A model generated the notes under the pieces. That model did not search any database. It was not told the origin of the DNA and saw nothing but the letters and a program-made list of their open reading frames with translations. Shown piece by piece: positions 16,677 through 23,557 of a DNA stretch of 23,557 nucleotides (the first letter of the stretch is position 1; every line of letters starts with the position of its first letter). Made by a program: the position numbers and the translations under genes. This DNA is from Oscillospiraceae bacterium (GTDB lineage: Bacteria; Bacillota; Clostridia; Oscillospirales; Ruminococcaceae): contig DLVP01000013.1 in the NCBI GenBank assembly GCA_003445125.1, forward strand, positions 1-23,557. Direction: 5' to 3'.

Positions 16677-18395
16677 TCACCCCAAAAACGCTTTGGTCTG
16701 TGCGACGATTTCTTCTTTGTCCGCGTCGGTCAGCTCGCCGGTGCTTTCCAACCGCTCGCAGAGCGTCGGATCGTTTTCGCGGAAAAAAACCAGAAGATCG
16801 GCACAGGTCTTTTTCATCGAAGCCGCAGGAATGTTTTCCAACGCGTGCGAAAGCGCGGCAACCAGCAAAATCACCATTTCATGCACGGCATACGGCTGAA
16901 ATCTTCCCTGACAGAGCATTGCCATCAGCCCCTGCCCGTAGGAGAGCTGTTTCTTGGTGGCGTCGTCCAGGTCACTGGCAAACTGGGTGAAAACCTTCAT
17001 CTCGCGGTACTGAGCCAGATCCAACCGCAGGGTTCCGGTCGCTTTTTTCATGGCTTTGGTCTGTGCGTCGCCGCCGACACGGGAAACCGACAGACCGACG
17101 TTGACCGCCGGACGCTGTCCGGCAAAGAACAGATCGGTTTCCAAAAAGATCTGTCCGTCGGTGATGGAAATGATGTTGGTCGGAATGTACGCCGAGACGT
17201 CGCCCGCCTGCGTTTCCACAATCGGGAGTGCGGTCATGCTTCCGCCGCCTTTGGCGGGGGAGAGTTGCGCCGAGCGCTCCAGCAAACGGGAATGGAGATA
17301 AAACACGTCGCCGGGATAGGCTTCGCGTCCGGGCGAACGGTCAAGCAGCAGACTCATGGAACGGTATGCCACCGCGTGCTTGGAAAGATCGTCATAGACG
17401 ATCAGCACGTCGCGCCCCTTGTCCATGAAATATTCTCCGATCGCGCATCCTGCATACGGCGCGATGTATTGCAGCGGCGCACTCTGCGAGGCGGTGGCGG
17501 ACACGACAACGGTGTAGTCCATGGCGCCGCGCTGACGCAGACTTTCCGTCAGCTGTGCCACCGAGCTTGCCTTTTGCCCGATTGCCACGTAAATGCAGAG
17601 CACGTCTTTGTCTTTTTGGTTGAGTATCGTGTCGATCGCCAGGGCGGTTTTTCCCGTTTGGCGGTCGCCGATGATCAGCTCACGCTGTCCTCTGCCGATC
17701 GGGAACATGGAATCCACGGTCAGAATTCCCGTTTGCAGCGGACGGTTGACCGATTGACGGTCGATGATCGCGGGCGCGGGGTGTTCGATCGGACGGTACG
17801 CGTCGGTGAGAATTTCTCCGCCCTCGTCCAGAGGATTCCCGAGCGGACCGACCACTCTGCCAATCATGCCGTCGCCGACGGCAATGCCGGCGACTCTCCC
17901 TGTGCGGGTGACGGTGCTGCCCTCACAGATGCTGTCGCCGTCGTCGAACAGAATACAGCCGACTTCTTTTTCGGACAGATTCTGCGCCATGCCGCGCACG
18001 CCGCCGTCAAACAGCAGAATTTCTCCGTAAAACACGCCCGTAAGCCCCGTCACTGTGGCGATTCCGTCGCCGACGGTCTGCACGGTGCCGACGGTTTCGG
18101 CAAGCACTTCGGGAACCCAGCGGTGGACGGTTTCCCTGAGCAGGGGAATCAGTTCCTTCGGCTTTGCCGAGACGCGCCGCAGAGCGGTTTCCAGCTGTTT
18201 GCGTCTGCCCTCGGCACTCCAGTCGTACACTTCGTTTTCGACCTTCAGCACAAAGCCGTCTTTTTTTTCGGTTTTTTCAAAAGAAAGCGACACATTTTCG
18301 CCGTAGGTTTTGCTCAAAAACCGCAAAAAGCGCGCTTTTTGTTCTTCGCTCGGTGCTTCGGCACCGTACAGTACGGCTTTTTTCGGCTCACTCAT
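16677..18395 (-). CDS. atpA: ATP synthase F1 alpha subunit with an N-terminal delta-CTD-like domain
   Basis: A 572-residue protein, about 70 longer than a normal alpha. From about residue 78 it is a standard alpha: N-terminal helix [20 protein letters not shown], beta-barrel [19 protein letters not shown]-loop GDRQTGKT (243-250; about 169-176 in E. coli), [11 protein letters not shown], and the arginine finger Arg439 in SVSRVGG. Residues about 12-73 look like the C-terminal domain of delta/[55 protein letters not shown]. That domain of delta binds the b-subunit tail. No atpH lies between atpF and atpA; the two genes overlap by 8 bases. The start is supported by GAGGAG 5 bases upstream and by the domain beginning right after it. 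I infer that the fusion replaces delta. Confidence 0.92.
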   Translation of the reverse strand: MSEPKKAVLYGAEAPSEEQKARFLRFLSKTYGENVSLSFEKTEKKDGFVLKVENEVYDWSAEGRRKQLETALRRVSAKPKELIPLLRETVHRWVPEVLAETVGTVQTVGDGIATVTGLTGVFYGEILLFDGGVRGMAQNLSEKEVGCILFDDGDSICEGSTVTRTGRVAGIAVGDGMIGRVVGPLGNPLDEGGEILTDAYRPIEHPAPAIIDRQSVNRPLQTGILTVDSMFPIGRGQRELIIGDRQTGKTALAIDTILNQKDKDVLCIYVAIGQKASSVAQLTESLRQRGAMDYTVVVSATASQSAPLQYIAPYAGCAIGEYFMDKGRDVLIVYDDLSKHAVAYRSMSLLLDRSPGREAYPGDVFYLHSRLLERSAQLSPAKGGGSMTALPIVETQAGDVSAYIPTNIISITDGQIFLETDLFFAGQRPAVNVGLSVSRVGGDAQTKAMKKATGTLRLDLAQYREMKVFTQFASDLDDATKKQLSYGQGLMAMLCQGRFQPYAVHEMVILLVAALSHALENIPAASMKKTCADLLVFFRENDPTLCERLESTGELTDADKEEIVAQTKAFLG

Positions 18396-18861
18396 GGCGG
18401 CTCCTCTCGGCGGCGTTCAGAAACGCGTCGTAGCCGCCCTCCTGCGTGAGCTTCTTCGCCATGTCGGATGCCATATCGGCAATCTCGCTCTCGGCGTTTT
18501 TCATCCACGTGTCGTGTTCTTTCTGCGCCTGCGCTTTTGCCTTGTCGGTAATTTGCTGTGCCTCGTCGCGGGCATTTTGCAGCACGGCGGCGGACTGCTC
18601 GGCAAGCTGCGCCTGGAATGCCTTTTGCTTTTCGGCAATTTCCTTGTCCGCATCCGCCAGACGGGCTTCATACTCCGCCTTCAGGGCGTCGGCACGTGCC
18701 GCTTTTTCTTCCGCGTCCTTTTTTTCCTGCAGGAATTTTTCGCGGCGCTGATCCATAAACTTTTTTACAGGTGCATACAAAAGAAAGTACAGCACAAAAA
18801 AGAGGATCACAAAGTTGAGCATATGCAGCAGAATCTGCTGCCAGTCCATGTTCAACGGCAT
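18388..18861 (-). CDS. atpF: ATP synthase F0 b subunit (peripheral stalk)
   Basis: A 157-residue protein. The start is ATG 18861 ([10 protein letters not shown]), 8 bases after AAAGGAG; a GTG nine bases earlier abuts that site. One membrane helix (about 10-30, [19 protein letters not shown]) leads into [14 protein letters not shown] and a long charged coiled coil (about 35-140) rich in Ala, Glu, Lys and Gln. It links F0 to the top of F1. Its C-terminus ([14 protein letters not shown]) would normally meet delta; here the partner would be the delta-like head on AtpA. It follows atpE by 13 bases and overlaps atpA by 8. Confidence 0.95.
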   Translation of the reverse strand: MPLNMDWQQILLHMLNFVILFFVLYFLLYAPVKKFMDQRREKFLQEKKDAEEKAARADALKAEYEARLADADKEIAEKQKAFQAQLAEQSAAVLQNARDEAQQITDKAKAQAQKEHDTWMKNAESEIADMASDMAKKLTQEGGYDAFLNAAERSRHE

Positions 18862-18874
18862 ACCTGCCACTCCT

Positions 18875-19234
18875 TTACAGTACGAAGATCAACAGAATTG
18901 CCACAATCAGAGCATAGATGATCGCGGTTTCGATAAATACCAGACCGAGCATCATGCCCGAACGGATCTGTCCGGCAGCTTCGGGTTGTCTGGAGATACC
19001 GTCGGAAGCCTTGCCGATCGCAAAGCCCATGGCGATGGCACCGGTAGCGGCAACCACGGTAATGGCAATGCCTGCCGCCCATGCCTTGGCGGAAGTGGTG
19101 TTGTCCGCAGGCGCTTCTTCGGCTTTTTCGGAAGCGGCGGCGGTTTCGGGCGCCGGCGCGTCTTCGGCAAATACAGGAACGGTCAGGGTGAGCAAAAGGA
19201 ACAGTGCGAGAATTACAGAAAGTACTTTTTTCAT
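18875..19234 (-). CDS. atpE: ATP synthase F0 c subunit with an N-terminal signal-peptide-like extension
   Basis: A 119-residue protein; the usual c subunit has 70-90. The start is ATG 19234, with GGAGG 8 bases upstream inside the end of atpB. Residues 1-23 look like a signal peptide (MKKVLSVILALFLLLTLTVP, then VFA). An Ala/Glu/Pro-rich linker (24-46) follows. The c hairpin covers about 47-119: helix 1 (AAGIAITVVAATGAIAMGFAIGK), the polar loop with RQPEA (82-86), and helix 2 with ion-binding Glu102 (LVFIETAIIYALIVAILLIF). The Na+-type helix-1 Gln (GxGQG) is replaced by Met (IAMG), which favours H+. Yet the Glu-Thr and following Tyr resemble Na+ binders, so the coupling ion is not certain. Confidence 0.93.
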   Translation of the reverse strand: MKKVLSVILALFLLLTLTVPVFAEDAPAPETAAASEKAEEAPADNTTSAKAWAAGIAITVVAATGAIAMGFAIGKASDGISRQPEAAGQIRSGMMLGLVFIETAIIYALIVAILLIFVL

Positions 19235-19235
19235 T

Positions 19236-20048
19236 TTATTTTCCTCCGTGTATTTTCTTTTCGGTGCTTTCGCCATAGAAAATGGTGGTCAGCATCGTGA
19301 GAACATAGGTTTGAATCAGCGCGTGCAGCAGGGTGAACATCACGCCCACAAACACCGGCAGCACAAAACTCAGCGCCGTGTAGTAGTAGACCAGCTCCGT
19401 CACCAAAGCGCCGCTGAGCAAAGCACCGAACAGACGAAAGCTCATGGAAATCGGCAAAGAGAAGTCCTTGAGGGCTTTGAACATTCCCGAAAATCCCGCG
19501 GCAGCCAGTCCGCCGAACAGAATCACGCCGTAGGACAGCACGCCCAGCGCAATTGCGCCGTTGATGTCCGAAAGCGGAGCGGGAAGGGAGATCGGGTTTC
19601 CGCGGATGCCGATCGCCTGAAAACCGAACAGCTCAAACAATGTGCTGATAAACACATAGCATCCCGCCGCAAACACATACGCGCCGAGAAATTTCGGGCG
19701 GTGGGGGCTGTTGGTCTGTGCCAGACGGTCAAAAAAGCCGACGGCTTCTTCCAGCAGGAGCTGGAATTTTCCGGGAATTTCCCGAAACCGCGGAATCACG
19801 AACAGACGCACCGCGAGGGAAAACACAAATAGAATTCCCGTCACGCAAAAGGCGGCAATCAGTCCGGGGTTGACCGCCATGCCGAAAAGGGAAACCTTGT
19901 TCGTTTCGTGCAGGACGGCGTCACGCATCACTTCTTTGACCGATTCGTCCTTTTCCGCGGGACTTCCCGTCAGCACAATGCCGACCAGAAGCACCGCCAC
20001 CAGAACCGCAAACACGGTGATGCCGACGATTTTCTGTTTTTTACTCAT
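19236..20048 (-). CDS. atpB: ATP synthase F0 a subunit
   Basis: A 270-residue integral membrane protein. The start is ATG 20048 (MSKKQKIVGI) with GAGGA 8 bases upstream; the GTG 15 bases earlier has poor spacing. A first hydrophobic helix (8-27) is followed by a ~35-residue polar extracytoplasmic segment, then the usual helices. The essential half-channel arginine is Arg205 (SMSFRLFGALLSG); the partner Gln is Gln246 (LHALIQTYVLTML). FRLFG is followed by ALLSG instead of the common NMxAG. It is the first gene of the operon and follows a perfect promoter. No atpI is present upstream. Confidence 0.94.
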   Translation of the reverse strand: MSKKQKIVGITVFAVLVAVLLVGIVLTGSPAEKDESVKEVMRDAVLHETNKVSLFGMAVNPGLIAAFCVTGILFVFSLAVRLFVIPRFREIPGKFQLLLEEAVGFFDRLAQTNSPHRPKFLGAYVFAAGCYVFISTLFELFGFQAIGIRGNPISLPAPLSDINGAIALGVLSYGVILFGGLAAAGFSGMFKALKDFSLPISMSFRLFGALLSGALVTELVYYYTALSFVLPVFVGVMFTLLHALIQTYVLTMLTTIFYGESTEKKIHGGK

Positions 20049-20124
20049 AACTCGGATCCTCACGTCCTTTCAGGTCTCAAAAATGAGGAAGGAACAAAGC
20101 GGTCGGGCTTTGTTCTCGGCTATT

Positions 20125-20153
20125 ATTATACACCCGCAAAAATCTCTTGTCAA
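20125..20153 (-). promoter_or_regulatory. Promoter of the atp operon
   Basis: Minus-strand TTGACA (plus 20148-20153), 17-bp spacer, TATAAT (plus 20125-20130): perfect consensus, leaving a ~70-base leader to atpB. Confidence 0.88.
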
Positions 20154-20187
20154 CGACAAAGATTCCCATGTTTTTTTGAAAAAAGTG

Positions 20188-20216
20188 TTGAAATTTAGGT
20201 GAAAATATGGTATACA
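20188..20216 (+). promoter_or_regulatory. Promoter of the zinc-ribbon membrane protein gene
   Basis: TTGAAA (20188-20193), 17-bp spacer, TATACA (20211-20216). It is divergent from the atp promoter, the -35 boxes being 34 bases apart. Confidence 0.6.
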
Positions 20217-20260
20217 AAATATGTATAGAAATATACACATTTTTATAAGGGGGTTATTCT

Positions 20261-20716
20261 ATGAAATTCTGTCCCAATTGCGGCACGCAGATGGAGGACA
20301 ACGCGGCTTTCTGCCCGAAATGCGGTGTTCAGCCGAATGCGGCACCGAACGTGACCTATGCACCGGTCGATCCTTACGATCACACTGCTGAGTTTGATCC
20401 GCAGGATATTTCCGATAACAAGGTCTATGCCATGCTCGTGTATCTGATGGGTACGATCGGCATTATCATTGCGCTTCTCGCGGCGCAGAACTCTCGCTTT
20501 GTGGCGTTCCATGTCCGTCAGGCACTGAAGATCGTGGCAGTCAATCTGCTGATGGTGATTGCTTCCGCGGTTCTCTTCTGGACGATTATCGTTCCGATCG
20601 CCGCCGGCGTCATGGCAGTGGTGTTCTGGGTGATCAAGATTATCTGCTTCTTCCAGATCTGCTCCGGAAAAGCGAAAGAGCCTGCGATCATCCGCAGCCT
20701 CGGATTTATGAAATAA
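20261..20716 (+). CDS. Zinc-ribbon plus membrane protein of unknown function
   Basis: A 151-residue protein. The N-terminus is a classic short zinc ribbon (CPNCG at 4-8, CPKCG at 18-22). A Pro/Asp-rich linker follows, then a hydrophobic region from about residue 53 (NKVYAMLVYLMGTIGIIIAL) with three or so membrane helices and the motif FVAFHVRQALKI. That last motif is typical of the DUF4870/TM2-like small membrane proteins often fused to zinc ribbons in Firmicutes. The ribosome site is AAGGGGG. It pairs with the next gene, another small membrane protein, but a hairpin separates them. Function unknown. Confidence 0.8.
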   Translation: MKFCPNCGTQMEDNAAFCPKCGVQPNAAPNVTYAPVDPYDHTAEFDPQDISDNKVYAMLVYLMGTIGIIIALLAAQNSRFVAFHVRQALKIVAVNLLMVIASAVLFWTIIVPIAAGVMAVVFWVIKIICFFQICSGKAKEPAIIRSLGFMK

Positions 20717-20727
20717 GAAAGATCCGA

Positions 20728-20752
20728 AATCCCCCGCGACCCGCGGGGGATT
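20728..20752 (+). terminator. Hairpin between the two membrane-protein genes
   Basis: AATCCCCCGCG (20728-20738) and CGCGGGGGATT (20742-20752) form an 11-bp stem around ACC, followed by TTCG. A short U-tract makes it a terminator or attenuator before the next gene. Confidence 0.65.
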
Positions 20753-20777
20753 TTCGTCAAGAAAGGAATTGTGCTTT

Positions 20778-21194
20778 ATGGAAAAAACAAAACTGGGAAT
20801 TCCCGTTGGACTGTTGGGTGCGGCAATGCTTTTTGCGTGCTATTTCGGAGGATATCTCGTGTCCTTCGTGTTGGCGGGTTATATCCTGCTTTTTGAAGAA
20901 AATGCGTGGCTGAAAAGGACGGCTGTCAAGGGGATTGCTTTGATGATCGGATTTTCGCTGCTGTCGGTGTTTGTCAATGTGATTCCGATGGCGATCGAAT
21001 TTGTGGACGGCTTTTTCAATCTGTTTAACTCGACGTTTTATGTGGCGCTTGTGTCGAAAGTGGTCACGATTCTTCACGATGTGCTGAGCATTGCAGAACT
21101 GGTGCTGTTCCTCGTGCTGGGCTTCAAGGCATTGAAGCTGGAAACGGTGCGGGTACCGGTGATCGATTCGCTTCTGGACAAAGCCATGCGCTGA
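20778..21194 (+). CDS. Small integral membrane protein of unknown function
   Basis: A 138-residue protein with three or four hydrophobic segments (PVGLLGAAMLFACYFGGYLV, VLAGYILLF, GIALMIGFSLLSVFVNVIP, IAELVLFLVLGFKAL). I take ATG 20778, with AAAGGA about 10 bases upstream, over an upstream TTG. The layout resembles DUF4870-like proteins without a zinc ribbon. Gene order suggests a shared role with the preceding zinc-ribbon membrane protein. No catalytic motif is visible. Confidence 0.7.
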   Translation: MEKTKLGIPVGLLGAAMLFACYFGGYLVSFVLAGYILLFEENAWLKRTAVKGIALMIGFSLLSVFVNVIPMAIEFVDGFFNLFNSTFYVALVSKVVTILHDVLSIAELVLFLVLGFKALKLETVRVPVIDSLLDKAMR

Positions 21195-21207
21195 GCGCAG
21201 GTTAAAA

Positions 21208-21241
21208 AAAGAGCCGAGAGGCGCGCCTCTCGGCTCTTTTC
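21208..21241. terminator. Bidirectional terminator
   Basis: A perfect 34-base palindrome: AAAAGAGCCGAGAGGCG followed by its complement ending CTCTTTT. It ends the plus-strand unit 14 bases after the stop. Confidence 0.85.
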
Positions 21242-21281
21242 AGGAAGGAAGAGGGTGCACTGCGGCGCGTTTTTGCAAAAA

Positions 21282-21309
21282 CGTCCGAAGAAACGAATTT
21301 CTTCGGACG
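21282..21309 (-). terminator. Terminator of the minus-strand gene at 21329
   Basis: CGTCCGAAGAAA (21282-21293) pairs with TTTCTTCGGACG (21298-21309) around CGAA. On the minus strand TTTTTGC follows. Confidence 0.8.
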
Positions 21310-21328
21310 GTCAAAGGGTGAATTTTTT

Positions 21329-21841
21329 TCAAGTGTCTGCGAGTCGGTTCAGCTTCTGTTCGGCGCGCTTTTCCGCTTCGGCTTGCAGCTTTGAAAAATC
21401 TTCCGACGTGACAAGCCGCAGCTTTTCGAGGACGGCGGGAGAAAAAATTTTTTTCATCGACGCGCCGTGGGATTCCCCATCGTCGGGGATGGCATATCCG
21501 CCGATGACCGCACGGTTTCCGATCCGCAGCACCTTGAGGTTCAACGGGAAAAACGTCGCCCCGATGCTGTGCAGATTTTCTCCGCGAACGGAAAAATTCG
21601 CTTTGAACACATACAGGCAGAGATGCCCGCGGCTGCTGTCGATGACCTTTACGGCGCAGGCGGCGACTTCGCCCTCTTTCAAGGGCAGCACGTCCACGTT
21701 TTGTTCGATATATTCAAGAATCGAGCGGTCGATTTCCGCCACAGGATGGGAAAACACGCAGAAAAGCAGTCCCGCAAGGAGAATTACCGAAAGCATAACG
21801 CCGCCGAGAATGAAAAACACGGTATTTTTGCGACCGGACAT
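21329..21841 (-). CDS. Membrane-anchored protein of unknown function
   Basis: A 170-residue protein with a short basic N-terminus (MSGRKN) and one membrane helix (about 7-30, VFFILGGVMLSVILLAGLLF). The soluble part is probably extracytoplasmic. It has a mixed beta section (EVAACAVKVIDSSRGHLCLY, NLKVLRIGNRAVIGGYAIPD) and a helical charged tail (FSKLQAEAEKRAEQKLNRL). GAAGGGA lies about 6 bases before the ATG. I do not recognise the family. It is single, with its own terminator. Confidence 0.65.
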   Translation of the reverse strand: MSGRKNTVFFILGGVMLSVILLAGLLFCVFSHPVAEIDRSILEYIEQNVDVLPLKEGEVAACAVKVIDSSRGHLCLYVFKANFSVRGENLHSIGATFFPLNLKVLRIGNRAVIGGYAIPDDGESHGASMKKIFSPAVLEKLRLVTSEDFSKLQAEAEKRAEQKLNRLADT

Positions 21842-21980
21842 GACAAATCCCTTCTCTTATTCAAAAAACAGTTTTTCGGTGCTCACCTTAAAACAATTTT
21901 GCTTCGTCTGATCATCCGACGGGATTGACGTCGGTTTTCGGAGAAAAATCAAAGCACGCGGTCGAAAGGCACTTTTTCGA

Positions 21981-22457
21981 TTATCCGTTTTGCTGCGCCT
22001 GAGGAAAGAGCTGCTGATAGAAAGCAATCGCCCGCGCATCACCGGAATAGGGTGCGTATCTCCGGAAATAATCCTTAATACCGCGGAGACAATTTGTGTC
22101 TTCAATCTGTTCGTACACCTCTTCCAACAGGTGCATGGCGGTAATTTTGTCGTTCTTTTCGACAGAGTAAATCAACCGCAGGTCAAAATCAGCAGGAACA
22201 ACCTCCTTTATTGCCTCGGAAAGTGCAACATCATCGTGATAGTAACCGTTCAAAGAGGTAATTGTTTCGGTAATGGTTGTGTTTTTGTTGTCGGATTGTA
22301 CTTGATTTTTCTCTGCCAAATCTTTCAGATATGCCTGCACATAAGGGGTTGTTTCTTGGGAAACGTCCGCAACTTTGCCCGCAAATGCGGCGGTGGATGA
22401 GGTCAGAAGCAGAGTCAGCGCCGTTACCGACGAGAGAAAAACGGTTTTTCTTTTCAT
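21981..22457 (-). CDS. Small secreted protein of unknown function
   Basis: A 158-residue protein starting at ATG 22457 (GGAGGGA 6 bases upstream), not at the longer in-frame start near 22514 which lies in the inverted repeat. A signal peptide covers residues 1-26 (MKRKTVFLSSVTALTLLLTS, ending AFA). The mature part is mostly helical and acidic (YVQAYLKDLAEKNQVQ, LSEAIKEVVPADFDLRLIYS, AMHLLEEVYEQIED). I recognise no domain. It lies directly downstream of the left inverted repeat (22501-22524). Confidence 0.65.
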   Translation of the reverse strand: MKRKTVFLSSVTALTLLLTSSTAAFAGKVADVSQETTPYVQAYLKDLAEKNQVQSDNKNTTITETITSLNGYYHDDVALSEAIKEVVPADFDLRLIYSVEKNDKITAMHLLEEVYEQIEDTNCLRGIKDYFRRYAPYSGDARAIAFYQQLFPQAQQNG

Positions 22458-22500
22458 AGTCAGTCCCTCCGAAATTGAGTATTCAGCAAAGGAAGGCTGT

Positions 22501-22524
22501 TTCAGAACGCACACACTGAGAATG
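22501..22524 (+). repeat. Left arm of a 24-bp inverted repeat
   Basis: TTCAGAACGCACACACTGAG plus AATG. It matches the complement of 23394-23417 at 23 of 24 positions (one A/G difference). Confidence 0.85.
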
Positions 22525-22634
22525 CTTTTTTACAAGACAGTGAAGGGTTTTCTTATTGATTGTGCGGCAGGGCAATTGATTTCATGTAATCGCGCAATTG
22601 GCGGTCTTTAAATTATCATGATTCAATCGTCTTT

Positions 22635-23338
22635 TCATACGTAATTCGTGATATGCATGGAGGCATACTGTGTACCGCTGTATAGATAATACTGGGTTCC
22701 GTTTTTGTATGCCCAATAATCTCCGGTGCCAGTCCAAGACAGTGTCCTTCTTCCATCTGCATGTTTGACCGAAGGGCGAGGAGCCAAAAACCAAAGATCC
22801 TGATACATATTCGTATAACAATATCCGTTTATAATTCCGCTCCATACATCATCTCCAAAGACATCTTTGTAATGGAGGATTCTGCGCCGGCAACAGCATA
22901 ATCGATTGCCTTCGTCGCGATAATTGTGCCGGCTGCAAGCGTTGAAGCATTGTTGCCGACGGAGAAAATATCATTTGTATCGGTTTCGGCGTTTTTTGCA
23001 GCAGCAATCGCTTCTTGAGTGGAGCGTTCAAACTCGGGAATTTTCACTTCGGCATAATAGCGAAACAGTTCTTCAAATTCAGCGGCGGTCATTTCCGATT
23101 CGGAAGATTCATACGGTGCAGCGTCAAAATTCAATCCGTAATTCTCAAGTTCTTCTTTTTCCTCTTTGGTCATCGCATGGAAATTTGTTCCGTATTCATT
23201 GTTGATTCTTTCGAGGATTGCCGCAAACTCATCCTGAGGTGCTGCAATTTCAATATTTGTTGAAAACGCGGGGGAGGTGCCGAAAGAGGAGAGCACGACG
23301 GCTGCACATAAAGAAGCAATAATCTTTTTAAATTTCAT
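22635..23338 (-). pseudogene. Secreted protein of unknown function, frameshifted near residue 165
   Basis: The first frame (start 23338, AAAGGAAA upstream) gives a signal peptide (MKFKKIIASLCAAVVLSSFG, ending AFS) and an acidic helical mature part (DEFAAILERINNEYGTNFHA, EEFEELFRYYAEVKIPEFE). It stops at 22829 after 169 residues. Around 22860 a one-base shift opens a sensible continuation: GDDVWSGIINGYCYTNMYQD, then LWFLAPRPSVKHADGRRTLS, WTGTGDYWAYKNGTQYYLYS, ending MHITNYV at 22635. The aromatic and Gly-rich composition is that of an exported beta domain. The joined protein would have about 235 residues. No slippery heptamer lies at the joint, so a deletion or sequencing error is more likely than recoding. 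The family is not recognised; a two-domain secreted effector or toxin-like protein is possible but unsupported. Confidence 0.55.
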
Positions 23339-23377
23339 AGTTGTTATTTCCTTTCTTTAGATATGTTGATAGCTGTG

Positions 23378-23383
23378 ATTATA
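23378..23383 (-). promoter_or_regulatory. Candidate -10 box for the secreted-protein gene
   Basis: Minus-strand TATAAT (in CCATATAATC), about 40 bases before the start codon. The -35 position falls in the right inverted repeat and has no consensus match. Confidence 0.35.
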
Positions 23384-23393
23384 TGGAACTTTT

Positions 23394-23417
23394 CATCCTC
23401 AGTGTGTGCGTTCTGAA
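23394..23417 (-). repeat. Right arm of the 24-bp inverted repeat
   Basis: The minus strand reads TTCAGAACGCACACACTGAG plus GATG, the inverted copy of 22501-22524. Confidence 0.85.
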
Positions 23418-23448
23418 GCAATCCATTATTAAGTCGCCATTTACTTAT

Positions 23449-23454
23449 ATTATA
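23449..23454 (-). promoter_or_regulatory. Candidate -10 box outside the inverted repeat
   Basis: Minus-strand TATAAT with a weak TTCATT 17 bases upstream. If used, transcription enters the inverted-repeat segment from outside. The rest of 23455-23557 is AT-rich, then GC-rich at the edge, with no gene visible. Confidence 0.3.
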
Positions 23455-23557
23455 ACATGTAGAAATAAAAAAATGAATACCGTATTTTACAAATAATATT
23501 AAGATTTGTTTAAAATATGAAACTGAAAACCGTCCCGAAAAGCCCCCCGCGCGCCTC

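Larger units (their letters stand above)
22501..23417. mobile_element. Inverted-repeat-flanked segment (MITE- or cassette-like)
   Basis: A 917-bp segment bounded by the 24-bp inverted repeats encloses one secreted-protein gene and no transposase. I find no clear target-site duplication (flanks GGCTGT and GCAATC). The interior is AT-richer than the neighbouring ATP synthase region. It could be a non-autonomous mobile segment moved by a transposase elsewhere, or the repeats could be shared regulatory sites. Confidence 0.4.

Noticed and set aside
22582..22845. An 87-residue minus-strand frame starting MERNYKRIL
   Set aside because: It overlaps a better alternative frame (GDDVWSGIING...) that continues the upstream secreted protein; its composition is shadow-like.
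22829..22880. Programmed frameshifting in the secreted-protein gene
   Set aside because: The joint has no X_XXY_YYZ heptamer and no downstream hairpin, unlike the integrase; mutation or sequencing error is simpler.

Overview
The window reads as Clostridia (Firmicutes), most likely an Oscillospiraceae-type gut anaerobe. This rests on TTGACA/TATAAT promoters with 17-bp spacers, strong GGAGG ribosome sites, lipoprotein and secreted-protein styles, CnaB/sortase surface genes and an F-type ATP synthase operon. The taxon is inferred from gene style, not from a marker gene.

Layout. (1) 1 to about 2675, GC-rich, plus strand: accessory cargo typical of integrative conjugative elements. It holds the tail of one gene, a CnaB-type wall-anchored protein, its overlapping sortase, a small CxxC protein and a CxCDCG-repeat protein that has lost its 3' end. 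(2) About 2675 to 5230, AT-rich: a recombination module. It holds a small minus-strand gene that also lost its 3' end, two perfect consensus promoters facing each other over palindromic operators, an XRE regulator, a Tn916-type tyrosine integrase split by a -1 frameshift exactly at an A_AAA_AAG slippery heptamer, and an array of GTGAAAT/ATTTCAC motifs ending in a strong terminator. (3) 5357-6561: a Nudix hydrolase and an initiator tRNA-fMet on the minus strand, then a DUF4430-type lipoprotein. (4) 6756-13572: three tandem paralogues sharing an unrecognised ~350-residue exported domain: a lipoprotein (A), a large secreted protein with four discoidin-like domains (B), and a copy that has lost its start, signal peptide and most of its N-terminal half (C). 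B and C are preceded by nearly identical terminator-promoter-leader blocks. (5) 13967-20048, minus strand: the ATP synthase operon atpB-E-F-A-G-D-C. There is no atpH; instead AtpA carries about 75 extra N-terminal residues that look like the C-terminal domain of the delta subunit. AtpE has a signal-peptide-like N-terminal extension. (6) 20261-21194: a zinc-ribbon membrane protein and a second membrane protein. (7) 21329-23338, minus strand: small exported proteins of unknown function, one frameshifted and lying between 24-bp inverted repeats.

The strongest leads are the delta-CTD/alpha fusion replacing atpH, the integrase whose two frames join at a canonical slippery site, the A/B/C domain family with its conserved leader, and the inverted-repeat-flanked segment near the right edge. 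All domain names come from reading the sequence; no searches were run.
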